64,000 bases of DNA from Succinatimonas sp. CAG:777 (GTDB lineage: Bacteria; Pseudomonadota; Gammaproteobacteria; Enterobacterales; Succinivibrionaceae): NCBI GenBank assembly GCA_000431835.1, contig HF987922.1, positions 61,764 to 125,763 on the forward strand, given 5' to 3'. A program made the position numbers and the translations under genes. The notes under the pieces were generated by a model. The model saw only the letters and a program-made list of their open reading frames with translations. It searched no databases and was not told the origin of the DNA. This document shows, one piece after another, positions 51,902 through 60,268 of this stretch; the stretch's first letter is position 1, and each line of letters opens with the position of its first letter.

Positions 51902-53737
51902 CTACTTCAAAGGACCTATCAATTTCATATAGCAGTTTTTGCAATCAAACTCTAATCTAAATTTTGCTTTGCCGATGACGAGGAAAAGATCTTGAGCTTT
52001 TACCTTGTGGCGCTTAGGACAGAGGTTAAAGCAATATCTCAGACAGTGCTTTGAAATCAGCACGCATTCTTCATCATGAACGCGCTCTGTCTCATAAGCA
52101 GGCTCTATATCTTTTGCACCATGTTTTTTATAAAAATCTAAAGCCTTTTCGTTATAGATATTGGCCATAAATCCTAAATGCTGCTCCTTTTCAGGTAACA
52201 TTGGGGCATTTTCAAAGTTATGAACTATCTCTTTTCTCTTTTCAGTCTTTAACTTATTTAGTTTCTCAATAAGTTGTCGTCTAAGATTGTTTAAAACACT
52301 TTGCGGCACAAAATAACTAAAAGATAGTTTTATCTCAAGCTGATTTAGTGTATAGACACTATCTCCCAAGCGTCCTAGCTTTGAGGTGATGTTAGCTTTT
52401 AGTTTATCAAGATCATTTGCTGTTTGCTTATCCTCAAGAGCTATTTCAACACTTGCCTCAGTATTTGTTTCATCCTTACCAAAGAGTACGATTCCTTTGT
52501 CATTTTCTCGGTAGGTAAGATTTAAACTTAATTTTCTACAAGACGATTTACCTGCCATAGCCTTTTCAAATTCAGCATCTTTGTTTCTATAAAAAACAGT
52601 TCCAGCTTTAATAAAAGGGATCTCCTGGAAGATTTCTGCTGTATTTGGAGCTTTTAGAGTACTGATCCTAAAACCGTTTAATACTCCCTGATTGTCATAG
52701 TAATTTAAGGAGTCACCATTGTGGATAACAGTGTTTTTTAATAATGAAAAGGTAAGATCTCTATTCTTTTGTTTTTCTAACTTACCTATCTTTTGACCGA
52801 CAAAGCCTGGTGCATCAAAGTTTGCATAGTTATCTTTCTTTTCATGGAAGTTGTATTCAGTAAAGCCTCGGTTAAAGCTTTTGGCTACATCTGGTACAAA
52901 ATTGGTGGTAGTAGTACCGAATGATGATCTTACAACATCATCTCTTTTAGCAATGATTCTATCAATCTTATGTCTGTAATAAGCAACGACGTTTCTTACA
53001 TAGCTTTCGTCTTTTAATCTGCCTTCAATCTTAAAAGAGCTGATACCAGCATCAATTAGCTCTTCAAGATTTTGACTTTGATTAAAATCTTTTAGAGATA
53101 ATAGATACTTATCTTTTGCAAGCACATTGCCTTTAGTGTCATATAAACTTTGTGCTACACGGCATAACTGAGCACATTCGCCACGGTTAGCACTGCGGCC
53201 AGTAATTGCTGCACTTAAATAACAGCGCCCACTGATACCTACGCATAAAGCTCCGTGAATAAAAGCTTCTAATTTTACGGTAGTGTTTTCTCTTATCTTT
53301 TTTATATCATTTAAAGATAATTCTCTAGCTAAAACTACCTGTGAAAATCCTGCTTTTTCTAAGAATTGAACCTTTTGTGGTGTTGAATTGTCCTGCTGTG
53401 TACTTGCGTGAATTTCAAGAGGTGGCAGAGGTCCGTTAATCAGACCTAAATCTTGAATAATAAGAGCATCGACACCTGCATCGTATAATTTGAAAGTAAG
53501 TTCACGTGCTTTTTCTAATTCTTGATCATCAAGAATAGTGTTGATGGTTACATGGATCTTGGCACCGAAAAGATGTGCATAGTCACAAAGTTCTTTAATA
53601 TCTTCTAATGTATTTGCAGCATTGACTCTAGCTCCAAATGAAGGACCGCCGATGTAGACAGCATCAGCGCCACTTTCAATTGCAGCAAAACCACATTCTT
53701 TATTTTTAGCAGGTGCAAGTAATTCTATTCTTTTCAT
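51902..53737 (-). CDS. rlhA: Peptidase U32-family 23S rRNA C2501 hydroxylase RlhA (YdcP-like)
   Basis: A 611-residue U32-family protein, nearer E. coli RlhA/YdcP (653) than TrhP/YegQ (453). The N-terminal TIM-barrel-like U32 domain starts 'IELLAPAKNKECGFAAIESGADAVY' over residues 4-28. The signature 'EAFIHGALCVGISGRCYLS' has the conserved cysteines, and 'RGECAQLCR' completes the likely iron-sulfur set with 'SFKIEGRLKDESYV'. The C-terminal half is the collagenase-associated DUF3656-like region. The last 60 residues carry another cysteine cluster, 'KHCLRYCFNLCP' and 'DCKNCYMKL'. RlhA hydroxylates C2501 of 23S rRNA with prephenate. Assignment within the U32 family is likely but by eye. Confidence 0.78.
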   Translation of the reverse strand: MKRIELLAPAKNKECGFAAIESGADAVYIGGPSFGARVNAANTLEDIKELCDYAHLFGAKIHVTINTILDDQELEKARELTFKLYDAGVDALIIQDLGLINGPLPPLEIHASTQQDNSTPQKVQFLEKAGFSQVVLARELSLNDIKKIRENTTVKLEAFIHGALCVGISGRCYLSAAITGRSANRGECAQLCRVAQSLYDTKGNVLAKDKYLLSLKDFNQSQNLEELIDAGISSFKIEGRLKDESYVRNVVAYYRHKIDRIIAKRDDVVRSSFGTTTTNFVPDVAKSFNRGFTEYNFHEKKDNYANFDAPGFVGQKIGKLEKQKNRDLTFSLLKNTVIHNGDSLNYYDNQGVLNGFRISTLKAPNTAEIFQEIPFIKAGTVFYRNKDAEFEKAMAGKSSCRKLSLNLTYRENDKGIVLFGKDETNTEASVEIALEDKQTANDLDKLKANITSKLGRLGDSVYTLNQLEIKLSFSYFVPQSVLNNLRRQLIEKLNKLKTEKRKEIVHNFENAPMLPEKEQHLGFMANIYNEKALDFYKKHGAKDIEPAYETERVHDEECVLISKHCLRYCFNLCPKRHKVKAQDLFLVIGKAKFRLEFDCKNCYMKLIGPLK

Positions 53738-53797
53738 GAAATTATTAGAGGTTAACCATAACTTAAAAGGTGACAGTGCATTCTACAAAAAATTGAG

Positions 53798-54460
53798 TTA
53801 ATTGCTACTCAAAACTTTGATTAAATCGTCAGTTGAACATACCTTTGCATAGATATTGTTGATAATTGTAAGCTCAGCATTGTGTAATTCCATAGTACCG
53901 GCAGCACAAGCATCTTCTAATACTACGACATTAAAACTTTCATCTGACAGTGAGCGTACAGTAGAAGCTACGCATTGATCGGTAAAGATTCCTGCACAAA
54001 CTACGGTCTTAATCCCAAGATTGTTTAAAATTAATCTTAAGTTGGTTCCAGTAAGTGCGCTATCAGTTGTTTTGGTAACAACGATTTCATCATTAACCGG
54101 AGCTATATCATCGATGATTTGGCTGTCATCATCATCTAAAGTAATTAGTATGTTATTCCAACCTGACATCTTTTGGGATAACGATCTGTCTCTACCATCT
54201 TTTAGATGGCAAGCTATTCTTGCAAAGATTACATCTTGTTTATTCTTACGGAAAAGTGCTTCGATTTTCTTTACATTAGGAAGGACTGTTTCATTAAGTC
54301 TTTTAGAAAACGCATTCCATCTTGGATCTTTATCAGCTAACTTTGTATATACCCTTTGCAGATCGATAACTAATAAAGCTGTATTAGCTTTTTCAAGCTT
54401 AAGTTCTGTGTTATCAGAAGGACAAACTTGGTAATAAAATGAGCAAAATGTCTTCTCCAT
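53798..54460 (-). CDS. Isochorismatase-like cysteine hydrolase
   Basis: 220 residues of the isochorismatase/nicotinamidase superfamily. The catalytic triad is visible: Asp in 'ALLVIDLQRVY', Lys in 'IVVTKTTDSALTGT', and Cys in 'GIFTDQCVASTVRSL'. 'CAGIFTDQCV' and 'DACAAGT' are standard for the fold. Substrates in the family include nicotinamide, isochorismate, ureidoacrylate and carbamoyl sarcosine; nothing nearby identifies this one. About 25 residues at the N-terminus precede the domain. AAGG lies 8 bases before the ATG. It sits alone between rlhA and araA, both on the same strand. Confidence 0.85.
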   Translation of the reverse strand: MEKTFCSFYYQVCPSDNTELKLEKANTALLVIDLQRVYTKLADKDPRWNAFSKRLNETVLPNVKKIEALFRKNKQDVIFARIACHLKDGRDRSLSQKMSGWNNILITLDDDDSQIIDDIAPVNDEIVVTKTTDSALTGTNLRLILNNLGIKTVVCAGIFTDQCVASTVRSLSDESFNVVVLEDACAAGTMELHNAELTIINNIYAKVCSTDDLIKVLSSN

Positions 54461-54525
54461 GGTTCATACCTTCATTAGTGATTGTAAGTTGAGTCTTAGC
54501 CTTGTTGAAGTCTATTTTAACAGAT

Positions 54526-54557
54526 AAAAAACGCCTCTAATCACACGATTAAAGGCG
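54526..54557 (-). terminator. Terminator of araA
   Basis: On the minus strand CGCCTTTAATC pairs with GATTAGAGGCG (11 pairs, one G-U, 4-base loop) and runs into six T. It is 57 bases past the araA stop. Confidence 0.9.
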
Positions 54558-54614
54558 CTTTAAAATCTTGTTTTTACTAAACTGCCACTAGAGATTATCT
54601 AGTAGCAGCTAATA

Positions 54615-56054
54615 TTAGTAAGCTGACAGTTTCTGAAGATCTGCTTCAGTGGTGTCATCTCCTATAGTAATAAGTTCAGTACCGGTTAATTTAGCAAATA
54701 GAGCAATATCTTCTCTTGTAAGAGCTGTTGAAACTACGCTGTGGTGAGCACCACCAGCATAACACCAGCCCTCAGTGCCGATTCTGAAGTTTGGCTTATG
54801 ACGGTACATGATTCTAGCTACAGGTAAGTTAGGCATTGGTTTAGGCTGTTTTACAAGCTCAATATCAGCACAGATGATTCTGAAATGATCACCCATATCG
54901 ACCATAGTTACCTGAATACCGTCACCTTCAACTCCATCAAAGATTAAACGAGCAGGATCTTCTTTACCGCCAATACCTAATGGTAATACGTCGATCTCTG
55001 GCTTGTTCTTAGCAAAGTTTACTGGAACTTCTAGCATGTGTGATGCTAACTCTAATTCTTCACCAGAGGTTAGATCATAAGTGTAGTCCTCAATGAAACC
55101 TGTAGCGCCCTTACGTCCTTCTGACATCTTCATTAGAACAGCTGAGAAAGCTGAAATCTTGTAGTCACCTTCAGGACCAAAGCCAATACCCTTGCCCATT
55201 AGGTTCTGGGCTGCAATACCAGGTAACTGCTTTAAGCCATGTAAATCTTGGAATGTATCAGCAAATGCACCTAAGTTATTTGCCTTTAAGAACTTCTCTA
55301 TACCAACTTCGTACTTAGCCTGCTCACGAACAGCCTTGATATTCTTGGTCTTCATGGTGTACTTAGATGTGTACTCTTCCATCTTCTTATCGATTTCTTG
55401 TTCGTTAACTTTATTGATTACATCAACTAAATCACCAATAGCAAAGTAATTGCACTCCCAACCATATTTAATCTGTGACTCTACACGATCACCATCAGTT
55501 ACAGCAACTTCACGCATGTTGTTACCAAATGAAGCTACTTTTAAGTGTTTAGAGAAGTTGATAGCTTTTGCTACATCGATGAACTTAGAAATACGCTCAA
55601 TAACATCGTTATGCTCATAGAAACCAGCTACTACCTGATGAGGAATTCTTAATCTTGCAACGATAAAGCCAAACTCTCTATCTCCGTGAGCAGCCTGATT
55701 TAAGTTCATGAAATCCATATCAATGGAATCATATGGTAATTTCTCATTAGCCTGAGTGTGTAAGTGTAATAGAGGCTTTCTTAATTCCTGAAGACCTTTG
55801 ATCCACATTTTTGCTGGAGAGAAAGTATGCATCCAGGTCATAACACCGATACACTCATCATCACAGCTTGCCTTTCTCATGTCTTCAATACAGGTTTCTG
55901 AGTTAACAACTGTAGGTAATAGCTCGACTGTAACTTTTCCTTCAAATTTTTTGTTAAAGAATGCCGTCATCTTAGCAGCATCTTCTGCTACGTGTTTTAA
56001 GCACTCTTCACCATATAGATCCTGAGAACCAACAACAAAATATAGCTTGTTCAT
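54615..56054 (-). CDS. araA: L-arabinose isomerase
   Basis: 479 residues, shorter than E. coli AraA (500) but like many AraA proteins. Typical blocks are 'YFVVGSQDLYGEECL' at the N-terminus, 'GVMTWMHTFSPAKMWI', 'LHLHTQANEKLPYDSIDMDF' split around 96-115, 'LMGKGIGFGPEGDYK' near the catalytic glutamates, 'DMGDHFRIIC' and 'GWCYAGGAHHSVVS' with the catalytic histidine. It converts L-arabinose to L-ribulose. araB and araD are not in the window. The gene lies 58 bases after a sugar ABC permease gene with an intervening hairpin. AAGGA precedes the ATG. Confidence 0.97.
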   Translation of the reverse strand: MNKLYFVVGSQDLYGEECLKHVAEDAAKMTAFFNKKFEGKVTVELLPTVVNSETCIEDMRKASCDDECIGVMTWMHTFSPAKMWIKGLQELRKPLLHLHTQANEKLPYDSIDMDFMNLNQAAHGDREFGFIVARLRIPHQVVAGFYEHNDVIERISKFIDVAKAINFSKHLKVASFGNNMREVAVTDGDRVESQIKYGWECNYFAIGDLVDVINKVNEQEIDKKMEEYTSKYTMKTKNIKAVREQAKYEVGIEKFLKANNLGAFADTFQDLHGLKQLPGIAAQNLMGKGIGFGPEGDYKISAFSAVLMKMSEGRKGATGFIEDYTYDLTSGEELELASHMLEVPVNFAKNKPEIDVLPLGIGGKEDPARLIFDGVEGDGIQVTMVDMGDHFRIICADIELVKQPKPMPNLPVARIMYRHKPNFRIGTEGWCYAGGAHHSVVSTALTREDIALFAKLTGTELITIGDDTTEADLQKLSAY

Positions 56055-56083
56055 AATTTCTTCCTTATGTCTAAATGAATTTT

Positions 56084-56107
56084 AAAAAGCCCCGTTTAAA
56101 ACGTGGC
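56084..56107 (-). terminator. Hairpin between the ABC transporter operon and araA
   Basis: On the minus strand GCCACGTT pairs with AACGGGGC (one mismatch), followed by TTTTT. It begins 6 bases past the permease stop and 30 bases before the araA ATG. It may partly uncouple araA from the transporter genes. Confidence 0.65.
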
Positions 56108-56112
56108 ATTAG

Positions 56113-57078
56113 TTATTTGATTACGTGTATTGCCTGACGGTCTGCAAAGATTGCTACGAACATTAGGAATACCACACCCTGAATTAACTGCATTAACTGA
56201 GTGCTAAAGCCAATCATGGTTAAGCCACTGCTTAGAACTACGTAGAGTAATGAACCTACGACGAAGTTGTAGAAGCGAACCATAGCACCGCCAGAGATAG
56301 GCATACCACCTAAAACTAAAGCAATTAGGATCTGAGTTTCTAACTGGTTACCACCTGATGAGGTTACAGAGCCAACTTTGATGCAGCTGATAAAGGCGGC
56401 AAAGCCTGTAATTGCACCTGATAAAACGTATACGAAGAACTTAACTCTATCAGTACGGATACCTGAGAACATAGCAGCCTTCTCACCAGCACCGATAGCC
56501 TTTAAGTGGGTACCGAACTTGGTGAATGAGAAGAAGAACATACCGATAACAACTACGATTGCAGTGCAAGTGATCTTGAATGAAGTGCTATCCATATAGA
56601 TAAGCTCAGGAGCACCAGCTACAGGCGCATTAGTGGTTAAGTACTTAATTAGGCCACGGAATAAGAACATAGTGCAGATTGTTACAATGAATGATTTAAT
56701 CTTTCTGCGTACGTAGAAATATCCGTTGATAGCACCAATGGCAGCACCAGTGAGAATACCACCTATGATTGCAATGGTAAGTCCATACTCTGAGAGTACA
56801 CATATCACAATTGCTGACAGACCCAAGATTGAACCTTGAGAGAAATCAAGACCTCCCATAGTCATGATGAAGAATACGCCCATTGAAGCGATCATAATGA
56901 CGTAAACTTGAGACATAGCCAAAGGCAAATGACTTAACAGTCTGCCATGAGTTAAAAAGTTGAATAAGAAAAATACAATGATAAGACCAACGATAGGTAA
57001 CAGAGTACGAACTAGTCTCATTGTATGGAGCTTTTTAAGCTCCTGCTCTTTATTCTTTAAAGCAACTGAATCTGACAT
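56113..57078 (-). CDS. Sugar ABC transporter permease (RbsC/AraH type), second subunit
   Basis: A 321-residue integral membrane protein with eight to ten hydrophobic segments. It has the ribose/galactose/arabinose permease pattern: 'MGVFFIMTMGGLDFSQGSILGLSA' (69-92), 'GAINGYFYVRRKIKSFIVTI', 'RTDRVKFFVYVLSGAITGFA' and 'LGGMPISGGAMVRFYNFVVG'. It imports a pentose or related sugar with the ATPase encoded 11 bases upstream. The operon carries two different permease genes, so the channel is probably a heterodimer, unlike the single RbsC or AraH. AGGAG lies 7 bases before the ATG. araA follows, pointing to arabinose or arabinosides. Confidence 0.9.
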   Translation of the reverse strand: MSDSVALKNKEQELKKLHTMRLVRTLLPIVGLIIVFFLFNFLTHGRLLSHLPLAMSQVYVIMIASMGVFFIMTMGGLDFSQGSILGLSAIVICVLSEYGLTIAIIGGILTGAAIGAINGYFYVRRKIKSFIVTICTMFLFRGLIKYLTTNAPVAGAPELIYMDSTSFKITCTAIVVVIGMFFFSFTKFGTHLKAIGAGEKAAMFSGIRTDRVKFFVYVLSGAITGFAAFISCIKVGSVTSSGGNQLETQILIALVLGGMPISGGAMVRFYNFVVGSLLYVVLSSGLTMIGFSTQLMQLIQGVVFLMFVAIFADRQAIHVIK

Positions 57079-57089
57079 AACGTAACTCC

Positions 57090-58592
57090 TTAAACCATCA
57101 TTGAAATTAAGCTGTTTTCATTAAGTTCTTTAGAACGAGGTAGCTCACCTTTAATAGCGCCATCTTTCATAATAATAATGCGGTCGCACATTCCGATTAA
57201 CTCCATCAATTCCTCAGAAATCATGATGATTGATTTTCCTTCTTTTCTCATCTTGTCCATAAGTTGATAGATATCCTGCTTAACCTTGATATCAATACCA
57301 CGGGTAGGACTATCTAACACAACTATGTCAGAACCTTTTCCGATCCATCTTGCAAGAACTACTTTCTGCTTGTTTCCTCCAGATAGTTCTGAAACGAACT
57401 GATCTGTATTAACCATTTTTACAGACATTTCTTTAGCAAAAGCTTTAGCAAAAGCTTTTATCTTTGCCCAGTTCAAGAAAGGTGTCTTTTCTAAATTGAG
57501 CTTATCTAAAGAAGGCAGTGCGATGTTGTCCTGAATACTCTGATTCATAACAACAGACTCATTGTCACGATCTTTAGAGGTATAAGCGATTGAATGGTCA
57601 ATAGCTGTTGGAATATCGTTAATATGTGTTCCATCAGCAAGGACTACTTCACCTTCTCTGTCGTAGCTTGCACCAAAAATTGCTTTACCAATTTCGTGCA
57701 TGCCTGATTCTGACAGACCACCAAATCCTAGAATTTCACCTTTATGTAAATCAAAACTTACATTTTGAATTAGGTGTGGAACAGAAACATTCTTAACTGA
57801 CAGAACAACCTCGTCTGAAACCTTTTCATCATAGTCAGAACGGTAATAAGCTCCAGTTACCTCTCTTCCAACCATGAGTTTCTTTAAATCATCTTCTGTT
57901 ACATCTTTACTCTTTATTGTATCGATGTATTCACCATCTCTTAAAATGGTGATTGTGTCCGATTTATCTAGAATTTCAGGCAAATCGTGAGAAATGAAAA
58001 TTACAGTATTTCCTTCGTTACGAATTCTGTTCATGTGTTTGTAAAGTTCTTCACGACCTTCCTGAGATAGTGCAGTGGTGGTCTCATCGATAACTACGAT
58101 CTTAGGATGGAAGTAAGTTGCTTTTACAATTTCGATTAACTTTCTGTCTTCGAACTTGTAATCATCAACTAAAGTTGAAGCTTTTATATGGGTAAAGCCA
58201 TACTGCTTTAATAAAGCGTTCGCTTCATTATTCATTGCTTTGGTATTTCTAATCCCGTATTTTATGAACCTCTCTTCATGGCCTAAGAAGATGTTCTCAG
58301 CTACGGTTAATCCTGATAGTGTTCCTAATTCTTGAACAATAATTGAAACGCCATGGTTATTTGCATCAACCTGATTCTTTGGATGGATCTCTTCACCATC
58401 TAGGATGAAATGACCTGATTCCATAGGGTAAATACCGGTTAACATATTTGTTAAGGTTGATTTACCAGAACCATTCTCACCAATTAAGGCATGAACTTCG
58501 CCTTTATTGATATTGAAAGAAACATTGTTTAAAGCTCTGTTGATACCAAAGTGCTTGGTGATGTTCTTTACTTGTAATCTGATATCGCTCAT
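57090..58592 (-). CDS. Sugar ABC transporter ATP-binding protein (RbsA/AraG type)
   Basis: 500 residues with two fused ATPase domains, as in RbsA, MglA and AraG. The first has Walker A 'GENGSGKST' and Walker B 'IVVIDETTTALS'. Its signature is not the usual LSGGQ: the segment reads 'DYKFEDRKLIEIVKA', as is common in this family's first domain. The second domain has a degenerate Walker A ('GFGGLSESGMHEI'), the signature 'SELSGGNKQKVVLARW' and Walker B 'VVLDSPTRGID'. This asymmetry is normal for carbohydrate-uptake type 2 transporters. It lies between the two permease genes with 11-base gaps on each side. A strong AGGAG ribosome-binding site precedes the ATG. Confidence 0.93.
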   Translation of the reverse strand: MSDIRLQVKNITKHFGINRALNNVSFNINKGEVHALIGENGSGKSTLTNMLTGIYPMESGHFILDGEEIHPKNQVDANNHGVSIIVQELGTLSGLTVAENIFLGHEERFIKYGIRNTKAMNNEANALLKQYGFTHIKASTLVDDYKFEDRKLIEIVKATYFHPKIVVIDETTTALSQEGREELYKHMNRIRNEGNTVIFISHDLPEILDKSDTITILRDGEYIDTIKSKDVTEDDLKKLMVGREVTGAYYRSDYDEKVSDEVVLSVKNVSVPHLIQNVSFDLHKGEILGFGGLSESGMHEIGKAIFGASYDREGEVVLADGTHINDIPTAIDHSIAYTSKDRDNESVVMNQSIQDNIALPSLDKLNLEKTPFLNWAKIKAFAKAFAKEMSVKMVNTDQFVSELSGGNKQKVVLARWIGKGSDIVVLDSPTRGIDIKVKQDIYQLMDKMRKEGKSIIMISEELMELIGMCDRIIIMKDGAIKGELPRSKELNENSLISMMV

Positions 58593-58603
58593 TTTTATTC
58601 TCC

Positions 58604-59554
58604 TTACTTAACAATTTCACCTTTGGTTACTTTGGTTGTTAAAGTGATGATAATGAGCAGTGCAAGACCAGTGATAACGTCCTGAATTGCAGTTGGAGCA
58701 CCTAGTGAAATGAATCCAAAGAAGATAATGTTTACGATGAACTCTCCTAGGATAATTGCCTGTAGAGGAATACCATATTTCATGAAAGCCAAACCGAAGA
58801 AGCAACCCATGGTAGGAACGAAGTTTCGGCTCATTGATGCCATTCCAGTTACAGCAACCATTGATGAACCGTAGCTTATGGTTAAAACAGCCATAGCGCC
58901 GAAGAAAGCTCCTGATAGGATAAATGCTAGAACTTTGAATTTATCTACATTGATACCCATGTTTTTTGCAACAAACTCATCAGAGCCGATTGCATAAGTA
59001 TAAGTACCAAATTTTGTGTAGTTTAAGATGCCGTAAGCAATAATAAAGGTGATGACAGCTAGTACGATGTTTCCTGGCATTTGACCAAGAGCGCGTAATG
59101 ATGATGGTAAGGTTTGTTCTACACCGCCTGCCATATAGTTAGCGATAGACTCGTAGATTAATGCTAAACCGGCGGTTACGATCATTGAAGGAATTCTTAA
59201 TTTGACATAGAAAAAGCCGTTGCACAATCCAACCAGTGCACCTGTAGCGATACTGCCTGCAACTAGTCCAAAATAACCCAGTTCAAAAGTTGTTGCTAAT
59301 TGGCAACCTACAATTGCTGACAGGATAATGTTAGCGCCGATAGAAAAATCGAACAGTCCCATATCCATCACAAAGTAGAAACCAATTGCACCTACAGTCG
59401 CAATTAAACTTGCCTGGAAGTAACTCAATAGGTTATTTGCAGATCCGAAATTATCAGGGGTTAAGATCTTAAAAACTAACCATGAAAGGATTACTAGTGT
59501 TATAAGTACTATGTAACCTTTCGTTGCACCGGAGAGATTTTTAATTCCAGTCAT
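58604..59554 (-). CDS. Sugar ABC transporter permease (RbsC/AraH type), first subunit
   Basis: About 316 residues, membrane protein with eight to ten hydrophobic segments. Motifs are of the RbsC family: 'IGFYFVMDMGLFDFSIGAN', 'LCNGFFYVKLRIPSMIVTAG', 'NMGINVDKFKVLAFILSGAFFGA' and 'PTMGCFFGLAFMKYG'. The ATG at 59554 is preferred over ATGs at 59560 and 59578 because AAGGA lies 7 bases upstream of it. It is the first gene of the permease-ATPase-permease-araA run and is divergent from the periplasmic binding protein gene across about 0.7 kb of regulatory DNA. Confidence 0.88.
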   Translation of the reverse strand: MTGIKNLSGATKGYIVLITLVILSWLVFKILTPDNFGSANNLLSYFQASLIATVGAIGFYFVMDMGLFDFSIGANIILSAIVGCQLATTFELGYFGLVAGSIATGALVGLCNGFFYVKLRIPSMIVTAGLALIYESIANYMAGGVEQTLPSSLRALGQMPGNIVLAVITFIIAYGILNYTKFGTYTYAIGSDEFVAKNMGINVDKFKVLAFILSGAFFGAMAVLTISYGSSMVAVTGMASMSRNFVPTMGCFFGLAFMKYGIPLQAIILGEFIVNIIFFGFISLGAPTAIQDVITGLALLIIITLTTKVTKGEIVK

Positions 59555-59778
59555 AATCATGTCCTTATGAATGTGCATCTTTCAATGAAAATTGAAAGGA
59601 ACTGTTTGTCATTGATGTGGCTTTTTTGCCTAATGCTATGTGCGTTATATAAGCTTCTATTCAACGCGTCTTTTTATAACTATTTGAAAAAACGTGTATT
59701 TATATAACATTGAATTTAAAATCCTCATAAGAGGACTTTTTATCTATCTAAATCATAAGTCTAAATATTATTGAATTC

Positions 59779-59793
59779 ACGTAAACGTTTGCG
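59779..59793 (-). promoter_or_regulatory. LacI/GalR-like operator, permease side
   Basis: ACGTAAACGTTTGCG contains the AAACGTTT core typical of LacI/GalR-family operators. The reverse complement of the other site matches it at 14 of 15 positions. On the minus strand TTTACG in this site could serve as a -35, with TAGACT 16 bases later, so binding would repress the permease operon. No regulator gene is in the window. Confidence 0.6.
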
Positions 59794-60150
59794 ATAATTG
59801 TAACTTGCGCACGTTTTTTTATAAAAAATGAATATTTTTTTTGATAATGCTCTCAATTTTTAGAGAGAATTTTGTGATAAGAAATTCTATAAAATCGCAT
59901 ATATAACGGTAATGTATAAATGTCAAGCAATTTGTAATCTACATGGAAAACGCTAACTTTTACACAATATGAAATCTGATTTATTAAGCACACTTTTGAA
60001 AATAGTGAAAATAATTTTTGAAAATTTACTAAAAATTTCAAAAAATTTTCAAATGAAATTTTTAACAAAATATTTAACCTATTGAAAAGACACTATAAAT
60101 ATTTAAAATGAAAATATTGAAACTAATATAATTATGAAAATTGTGATCAG

Positions 60151-60165
60151 CGCATACGTTTACGT
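60151..60165 (+). promoter_or_regulatory. LacI/GalR-like operator, binding-protein side
   Basis: CGCATACGTTTACGT, reverse complement of the permease-side site except for one base. TTTACG inside it and TATATA 18 bases later could be the promoter of the binding-protein gene, with the operator covering the -35. A TGTGA half site (AATTGTGATC, about 60138-60147) lies directly upstream and could be a weak CRP contact, but its partner half is poor. Confidence 0.6.
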
Positions 60166-60268
60166 TAAAAAACTCTCTATCATATATATATGAGTTCAAC
60201 GAGGTCATACAGAATTCTCGAGTCTCAGACAAGATTATCTTGCCTAACAATTACATAAGGAATTGATT

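Larger units (their letters stand above)
59555..60268. other. Divergent regulatory region of the arabinose transport locus
   Basis: About 0.7 kb of very AT-rich DNA between the permease operon and the binding-protein gene. It holds two operator-like sites (59779-59793 and 60151-60165). A short hairpin, TCCTC-ATAA-GAGGA, lies at 59722-59735, in the leader of the permease operon. The segment 59990-60120 is almost all A and T with repeated TTTTGAAAA-like tracts and may be curved or a nucleoid-protein site. I see no credible gene here. Confidence 0.6.

Noticed and set aside
59853..60068. A 71-codon open frame on the minus strand in the arabinose regulatory region
   Set aside because: It is made of AT-tract DNA, has no ribosome-binding site, and encodes mostly Phe/Leu/Lys/Ser low-complexity sequence between two operators.
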